Position numbers and translations under genes: made by a program. The notes beneath the pieces are model-generated. The model was not told the DNA's origin and made no database searches. It was given only the letters and a program-made list of their open reading frames with translations. From NCBI RefSeq assembly GCF_004379255.2, contig NC_056041.1, forward strand, positions 4,278,001-4,342,000: 64,000 nt of DNA, written 5' to 3'. This document shows, piece by piece, positions 57,822 through 64,000 of this stretch. The stretch comes from Salvia splendens (lineage: Eukaryota; Streptophyta; Magnoliopsida; Lamiales; Lamiaceae). The number at the start of each line of letters is the position of its first letter. Position 1 is the first letter of the stretch.

Positions 57822-59805
57822 GAGCATCCACTATGAGTCCCGCGACCGGCGCGCGTTTCGTTCCGGAGGGACGGAACCGCCGCAGGACGCGTTGCAGCGA
57901 AGCGATTCGTCCCTAGCCCGTCTCCATGCCGTCCCGTAGCCCGCGACCAAGCGACGCGGGACGCGACGTCGCGCCACGCGCCGAGGCGACGTGGCAAGCT
58001 CCCGATGCATGCTTGACGCCCACTCGTTGGCCCGCGAGTGAGCGTCGTCACGATGACGCAATAATTCAAATTTTTTTAAATTTGAATTTTAATAAAAAAA
58101 ATTGCCGTTTTTCAATTTTTTTTAATTATTTTTATTTCCTTACTCTATAAATACTCCTATTTCGTACTCATTTCACACACAAACACACACCTATTCATCT
58201 CAAATCCTCTCTATATCCACTCCAATTTCCATCTCAAATAAACTCAAACTAATGGATCATTTTGAGCAAATGCGTCAAATAATGGAACAATCACTTAAAG
58301 AAGATCGACGTCGGGAGGCGGAGGAAGCCGCGCCGCCCCCACAACGCTCTCGGGCGTACATCCATCGTAACCGGGAGGAAGCCACCGCAAGGTTAGTACG
58401 CGACTACTTTTGCGATAACCCGATTTGGGGAGATACCTACTTCCGTCGCCGTTTCCGCATGAGGAAACCGCTATTTCTCCACATCGCGAATACTTTGGCC
58501 GCCCGGGAAGAGTTCTTCTGAGAAGGGTTCGACGCGGTCGGTCGTCCCAGCCACACGACGCTGCAGAAATGTACTGCAGCAATCCGTCAGCTTACGACTG
58601 GACAAACGACCGACATGTTCGACGAATACCTCCACATCGGAGACACCACTGGGCGCACGTGCTTGCTCAAATTCTGCAAAGGCATCCGGGCAGCCTTCAC
58701 CGACGAATTTCTCCGGAGGCCAAGCACGACTGACTGTCAGTTCCTCCTCAACCTGCACGAACAAGTGCACGGATTCCCCGGGATGCTTGGAAGTGTCGAT
58801 TGCATGCACTAGCAATGGAAGAATTACCCGGTGGCGTGGAGGGGGTCCTACACGAGCGGCCATAAAGGGACCCACCCAACCGTTGTACTCGAAGCCGTTG
58901 CCGACTACCGGCTTTGGATCTGGCACACGTACTTCGGGGTCCCTGGCTCGAACAACGACGTAAACGTGCTCCACCAGTCCGACCTTTTTTCCGAAGTTTT
59001 GGATGATAAAGCGCCGGCCATCAACTTCGTCGCCAATAACCGGCTGTATAAAATGGGGTACTATCTCATCGACGGCATCTACCCGAAGTGGCCGGCCTTC
59101 GTGAAGACGTGCAGCAGGCCTGCGAACCCAAAGCAGGCTCTTTTTGCGCAGAAGCAGGAGGCTGCTCGCAAGGATGTGGAGAGGGCGTTCGGGGTTCTCC
59201 AAGAGCGCTTCAACATCATCAAAGCCCCGACTCGTTCGTGGTTCATGGAGAGCATGGTCGACATCATGTATACGTGCATAATCTTGCACAACATGATTGT
59301 CCAAGACGAAGGACCCGAGGCGGGAAATTGGTTCGACCCCCGAATCCCCTGGAAGCTCAACCGCAAGTAGTCCGCCGCGAAGTGGAGCGCATTCGTCTAT
59401 ACAAGAACGATTGTCTATTCGGGCAAGGACACGCGACTCTAGCGCCCACGCCCAACTCCAAGAGGATATAATTGAGCACATTTGGGAAAATTTTGGCGGA
59501 GAAAATTAAATTATGTCATTTTTATTTTTTTAGGATTTTAATTATGTCTTTTTCCTTTTTTTTTTAAATTTTAAGTTGTAATGTTGTTTTAATTTTAATG
59601 AAGTGTGTTTTTTAATTGAATTTGTGGGGAAAAAAAATAAAAAAAATGAAATGGAATGAATAGTAATTTAAGAGACGGTTAAGAGACGGTTAAGGGACGG
59701 AGCATTGCAGGTTCCGTCCCTTAGTTAAGGGATGGAGTAAAAAAGTACAGTGGGCCCTCAAATAGTAGTTTAAGGGACGGTATAGAGACAGCGTAGTGAA
59801 TGACC
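57822..59805 (+). mobile_element. PIF/Harbinger element with decayed transposase
   Basis: It starts GAGCATCCACTATGAGTCCC and ends ACAGCGTAGTGAATGACC, flanked by TAA (57819-57821, 59806-59808). 1984 bp. It carries a transposase pseudogene only. Confidence 0.9.
58252..59509 (+). pseudogene. PIF/Harbinger transposase pseudogene, lightly damaged
   Basis: From ATGGATCATTTTGAGCAA the frame runs nearly whole: YFRRRFRMRKPLFLHI, TLQKCTAAIRQLTTGQTTDM, GSVDCMH, SNNDVNVLHQ, GYYLIDGIYPKWPAF and KDVERAFGVLQ, so Asp, Asp and Glu are present. Damage is limited to TGA at 58519-58521, TAG at 58810-58812 (where relatives have Trp), and one extra C in the run near 59336-59340 that shifts the C-terminal tail, which ends EDIIEHIWENFGGEN. 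It was recently functional. Confidence 0.9.
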
Positions 59806-59808
59806 TAA

Positions 59809-60198
59809 ATGATAGAATTTTTAAAGAATCATTTGTTTTAAGATAATTCGACTATTGTCAATTTTATTTACATGTGGTTCGGTCATTATGTTCTTCATCA
59901 CATGAGATGTTACCTCCTTTTAGAGAAAGATAGATATTGTGGAATTCAATTGTTTAATCAGTCTAATCCATTCAAGATAATAACGTGGCCGGATCTCTAA
60001 GTTTTTTTGCTTTTGTTTTGGGGTAATATATTACTCCATTTATTAGTTAGTACTAGTATATTGCAATTAACAGAACATCTAATCACTACAGTATGACAAT
60101 ATATGACCAAATAGATACACAATTTTACATACGACAGTATGACAATATATGACCAAATAGATACACAATTTTACATACGAATACGATTATATACTTAT
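59809..60198. other. Gene-free interval with a 46-bp tandem duplication
   Basis: The only structure is the duplication at 60088-60179. Confidence 0.55.
60088..60179. repeat. 46-bp unit, two exact tandem copies
   Basis: ACAGTATGACAATATATGAC through TTTTACATACG occurs twice in a row with no difference seen. Confidence 0.92.
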
Positions 60199-60200
60199 TA

Positions 60201-60680
60201 TTCCATCCGTCGCATTTTAAGTGATTGATTTCTTTTAAACTGTTGTTTTGCGAAGATGATAATAAATAGGTAAAGTGATGATAAAGTAAAATGAGAGAGA
60301 GAATAATACTCCCTCCGTCCCACGTTACTTGAGGCGTTTCTTTTTTACACGAGATTTAAAAAAGTTGTGTTTAGTAAGTTAAATAAGATAGATTATGGAA
60401 TATAGTAAGAGAAAGAAGAGAGAATAAAGTAAAAGAAAGAATAAAGTAAGTGTGATTAGATGTTTTGTTTTTAGTCAGGAAAAAAAATTGACTCAAGTAA
60501 CTTGGGACAACCCAAAAAGGAATACGACTCAAGTAACATGGGACGGAGGGAGTATAGAAGAGAGTTGTATCTACATTATTCTCTTAATTACTTTACTTTC
60601 TTTGCACTTTATCTATTTATTATCATTTTCGTAAAACAATATAAAAAAATCAATCAGTTGAGATGATGAGACGGATGGAG
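60201..60680. mobile_element. Outer Stowaway MITE, interrupted by another MITE
   Basis: The left arm (TTCCATCCGTCGCATTTTAA, then AAACTGTTGTTTTGCGAA and GATGATAATAAATAGG) pairs with the right arm (CTATTTATTATCATTTTCG, AACAATATAAAAAAATCAAT, GACGGATGGAG). TA lies on both sides. The inner element sits in its loop. Confidence 0.85.
60309..60552. mobile_element. Inner Stowaway MITE nested in the outer one
   Basis: It starts CTCCCTCCGTCCCACGTTAC and ends AACATGGGACGGAGGGAG, flanked by TA. 244 bp, with a near-repeat of the right end (AACTTGGGACA) 35 bp inward. Confidence 0.9.
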
Positions 60681-60682
60681 TA

Positions 60683-62227
60683 TTTTTCAGTGTTCAAAAT
60701 ATCGAATTATACAATGTACTAGTACGAATCCAATACGATTATATAACCGAGCTAAAAATGTATAGTAAAACAATAGTCTTATGCAAAATAAAAATATCCG
60801 GTGGAGAACGGTTCAATCATGTGTTTCGGCTGTCAGAGGATTTAGGAAGAAAATGTATGCACAAAATAAATATAAAAAATAACTATATATAATAATTAAA
60901 AGACCGACAGAAAGGACTGAGAAAGAGAAGTCCTACAGAAATTTAGTTATGTACGCTAAAACCTTCATGGGAGAATACTTAATTAAAGGTTCTCGATATA
61001 ACAATAAAAATTATTGCCTCGGTTTAAACTAGTTAGAGATATATACTCTCTCCCTCCATAAAATTAAAATAATCTCATTTATTAACACAGAATTAATAAC
61101 AAAAATTAGTAAAATAAGAAAGAAGAAGATAAAAGTGGATAAACTAAAAGAGAACCCTCCATAAAATTAAAATAATCTCATTTATTAACACAGAATTAAT
61201 AATAAAAATTAGTAAAATAAGAAAGAAGAAGATAAAAGTGGATAAACTAAAAGAGAATGAAAGATAAAAGTGAATAAAGTAAGAGAAAAGGATGGAAAAT
61301 AAAGTATTTACGAGAAAGAAATTTTCTATTTTAGAAATAGAACCTCTTGTGGACATCCAAAAATGGCAAGTAAGACCATGTTTGTGAAAAGAAGGGGTAT
61401 AACAAATAGAATTACTTCGTAATTTATAATCATGTTATGATTGGTAATGATATGCTCTCTCTAAATCCTTGATAATATACATAATGTTATCTATTTTTCA
61501 AACTGAATTATGACACTGACCAAATTTATAATTGATGTATTATATCAATTTAAAAATATAATGTGTTAGAATGGTAAAAAACACAAATGCAGAGAGCAGA
61601 GGACACATGTTTAGATTGAGTGAAGGCGGAACGTGAAAGCGTGTGAAACATAACATGCTGCTGCTGTTTCATATTTATTGCTAATCATAATCCTAAAAAT
61701 CTGTACAAATCATAGCTTGTCTGTCACATGGTTTTAAATCACTATATACAATACTAGTCGAGGTTGGAGTGGGCTCGACCATGTCTACCTATTTGCGGTG
61801 GTCACGCAAACATTGGCTCTACATTTTATTTTTCCCATCAATTATTCATTAATATCTTCTCTATTATATTGCTTGACCAAGAAATGGTTTTCTTAGACAC
61901 AAATATTATACCCATTGCTGTTAATTTCAGTTATCTCCAGCCACTAACTTTTTAGGCCAAATTACTTTTCCTTGCAAATCGCAACTCTGATCTTTTCAAT
62001 GAAATTTAAGTCAGATATTTCATTTTTAGTATTGTACGTAGAAAAAAAACTGCATAATATTTTATAGCATATCAAAATGTAAAGACAATGTACATTTATA
62101 TTATATTCATGTTCAAACATAGGCATAAAGAAAATTGTTTAAGATTAAAATGCAAAAAAGTAGCGAAAAAAAAAGCAGCCGCCAATATAGGAATTACATT
62201 GTTATGTAAAAGTCAATGTAAAAGTAG
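60683..62227. other. Gene-free interval
   Basis: Contains the 103-bp tandem repeat at 61052-61257, otherwise AT-rich without recognisable genes. Confidence 0.55.
61052..61257. repeat. 103-bp unit, two tandem copies
   Basis: CCCTCCATAAAATTAAAATA through GATAAACTAAAAGAGAA is repeated at 61155 with about one difference. The CTCCCTCC start suggests it arose inside a MITE-like sequence. Confidence 0.88.
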
Positions 62228-62782
62228 TGCATACCACCCACAACCGTGCTCTTGCCAACGAGCACGGCTGTGGGCCCGACGCCACTATTCCTGTCTGCTC
62301 TTAGGCAAGAGCACAACCGTGAGAGCCAGGGGGGTTATCGCCTTGGCCGGACATTGTTGAGAATGAAAGATGAGAGAATGAAGATGATAATGGATATGAG
62401 AGAATGAAGATGAGAATGGATATGAGAGAATGAAGATGAGAATTGTGTAGTGTGGTGTGAATTTTTTGGTGTGAAAGTGAGGGTATTTATAGATGAAAAT
62501 GTGTATTTTTGGGGGGAAAAAATAAAAAAAAAATTAAAAGGGCAGAAAATGGTTAAAAACGGATATATTTTTTTTGGGAATTGGAAAAATATTTTTTTAT
62601 TTTTAATCGGTTTTTTTATTAAAAACCAATTTTTTTAAAAAAATAAATTCAAAGGCAACGGCTATGCCGTTGTCCAATCGCGCGCTCGATGCAGCGAGCA
62701 GCGCCGTGCCAGCGGCGGCGGAGCTCGTCCTTGCCAGCGGCACGGACGGACGGACGCCGTCCATCCACCGTTGCAGATGCTC
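62228..62782. mobile_element. Non-autonomous PIF/Harbinger element (left end eroded)
   Basis: The inner left sequence (ACCGTGCTCTTGCCAACGAGC) matches the 16534 element. It ends GTTGCAGATGCTC followed by TTA. The extreme left TIR is altered (GCATACCACCCACAACCG), so the start is approximate. It contains a 26-bp tandem repeat at 62371-62445. Confidence 0.78.
62371..62445. repeat. 26-bp tandem repeat, three copies
   Basis: TGAGAGAATGAAGATGAGAA-type units start at 62371, 62397 and 62423. Confidence 0.88.
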
Positions 62783-62798
62783 TTAGTATTACTTATTA

Positions 62799-64000
62799 GA
62801 GCATACACAACCATGCTCTTGCCAGCGACACGGTTGTGGGCCCGGCCCCACTTTTTCTGCCTGCTCTCTGGCAAGAGCACAACACCCACAGTTGTGCTCT
62901 TCCGCAAGGACGAACACAATTAATTTAAAATTCAATTAAACAAAAACATTTCCATAATACTAAAATTCATTAAAAAACCACAATAAATATTACAAATTAC
63001 AAATAAAATAAAAAGGACATAATTAAAATCCTAAAAATTAAAAATTACATAATTAAAATACTAAAAATAAAAAATTACATAATTAAACTCCTAAAAATTA
63101 AAAATTACATAATTATTGGCTAATATTACCCGAGGAAGACTACTCATCCGGCTGCACTAACCCCAATTGTTTTTGGAGACCCAATATCATGGTCTCGTGC
63201 GTTTGAAGTTGCGTGGGGGTCATAGTTGACCTATCGGTCATATTGAGTTGGTGTAAGAGCATCCACATCGAGTTGTTCTGGGGTGTAGGTGGCACATAGG
63301 GAGCGGGTTCGGGAGCGGGGGCAGATGGAGTCGCAGCGCGACGGCGGTCGGCCGCCTCCTTCTTCCTTCCTTGTGGTCGGCGTCGGGAACTGCTTGGTCC
63401 CGCGTCGGGGCTACCCAAGTTAGCTCCGGCGAGTTGGCTAGCCACTTCTTCGGAGCCGACGTCGGATAGGGATACCGATCTTGACCGTTTGGAGGAGCCG
63501 CTAGAGGAGGATGTTACGCCTCCTATATACTTCGGGTGCGTCTGCGTATCCTGCCAAACGTTGAGGTACTAGAACGACTTGTCGTTCATAGATTGGTAGG
63601 TGCTCAGCGCGGTAGTGATGATGTCGACCTCGCTCCGGCCGATGAACTTGACAATTTCTTCGTTGGCTCAGTCGATGCAGTTGCGCACCATACTCTCGTT
63701 GCGCTTGATCGTTCCCGGTGGCCGGTTTGCATTGTACCGGCGAGAGACGCGCCACCAAAAGTGATCGCCGGATTGGTTCGTGCCAACCACCGCATCTTCG
63801 GAGATTTCCAAGTACGCCTTGAACAATTTATCCATCTCCGCCGGAGTGTACGGTGTGCGGACACCGCCACGAGTAGGAGCTGGCGGAGTTTGGGAGGGGG
63901 CGGTCGGCCTAGGCTCCGGTGTCCACCCGTATCGCCCTTCTGAGGCACCTTGGTCGTCGATTGGGTATAGCCGGTAGCCACCCGTTCGTGCCCGAATCTT
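62799..64000 (-). mobile_element. PIF/Harbinger element carrying ORF1, cut by window end
   Basis: The left TIR GAGCATACACAACCATGCTC is preceded by TTA (62796-62798). It contains the MYB-like ORF1 on the minus strand. The right end lies outside the window, so whether a transposase follows is unknown. Confidence 0.82.
63140..64000 (-). pseudogene. Harbinger ORF1, MYB/SANT-like accessory protein, decayed and partial
   Basis: Reading the minus strand from the window edge, the frame PAPTRGGVRTPYTPAEMDKL then FKAYLEISEDAVVGTNQSGD and FWWRVSRRYNANRPPG gives a plant MYB/SANT-like domain of the kind encoded beside Harbinger transposases (often misannotated as glutathione S-transferase T3-like). It is broken by TGA after NCID and TAG after NDKSF, then runs through a Ser-rich stretch (SSSSGSSKRSRSVSLSD) and a basic GRKKEAADRRR patch to TAG at 63140. 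In two-gene Harbinger elements this protein binds DNA and helps bring the transposase to the nucleus. Two stops make it non-functional as read. Confidence 0.8.

Noticed and set aside
1..64000. CRISPR arrays, bacterial operons or phage genes
   Set aside because: Introns, plant gene families and eukaryotic transposons throughout; the repeats seen are tandem or element-borne with no spacer pattern.
1..64000. Conserved plant microRNA precursors
   Set aside because: I looked for common mature sequences (for example miR156, 160, 164, 166, 172, 319, 396) by eye and saw none; a fold-based search could still find others.

Overview
This is plant nuclear DNA from a eudicot. It is AT-rich, intron-bearing and crowded with transposable elements. 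The recognisable host genes are plant-only families: a SPEECHLESS-type bHLH, two cytokinin response factors, a WRKY group III fragment and a DUF7722-like small protein. The element mix (Ty1/copia, PIF/Harbinger, hAT, Stowaway) and gene style would fit an asterid such as a Lamiales species, but that is a guess from memory of families and was not tested.

Layout. 1-9.6 kb: the 3' half of an intact-frame copia pol gene ends in a chimeric LTR that runs straight into the interior of a pol-less LTR element. That element is present twice in tandem (copy 2 complete, TSD AATAC) together with its flank, and a truncated WRKY group III exon lies between the copies. 10.3-12.4 kb: a 119-bp tandem repeat and a Harbinger element with a transposase gene. 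13.2 kb: a long-TIR MITE. 14.3-15.5 kb: SPEECHLESS on the minus strand, three exons. 16.4-17.4 kb: a Harbinger derivative and a Stowaway MITE. 19.5-24.8 kb: two tandem paralogues of an uncharacterised coiled-coil/acidic protein. 25.3 kb: a small DUF7722-like gene. 25.5-31 kb: no gene seen.

31.1-35.3 kb: a complete, possibly active hAT transposon with an 8-bp TSD and dense subterminal repeats. 37.2-38.2 kb: an intact CRF gene. 40.0-42.8 kb: two Harbinger elements 16 bp apart. 42.8-50.7 kb: repeats only. 51.2-52.2 kb: a second CRF copy, frame-shifted by a deletion of about 20 bp. 53.5-55.1 kb: a non-autonomous hAT element whose ends are packed with GGTATACC palindromes. 56.3-64 kb: four more Harbinger elements, nested Stowaway MITEs and tandem repeats; the last Harbinger carries only the MYB-like ORF1 and runs off the end.

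The host genes form no pathway unit. SPEECHLESS starts the stomatal lineage, CRFs act in cytokinin and stress signalling, and the tandem pair is of unknown function. The main story is genome remodelling: tandem and segmental duplication, LTR recombination, and a Harbinger population in which no element seen carries both the transposase and the MYB-like ORF.
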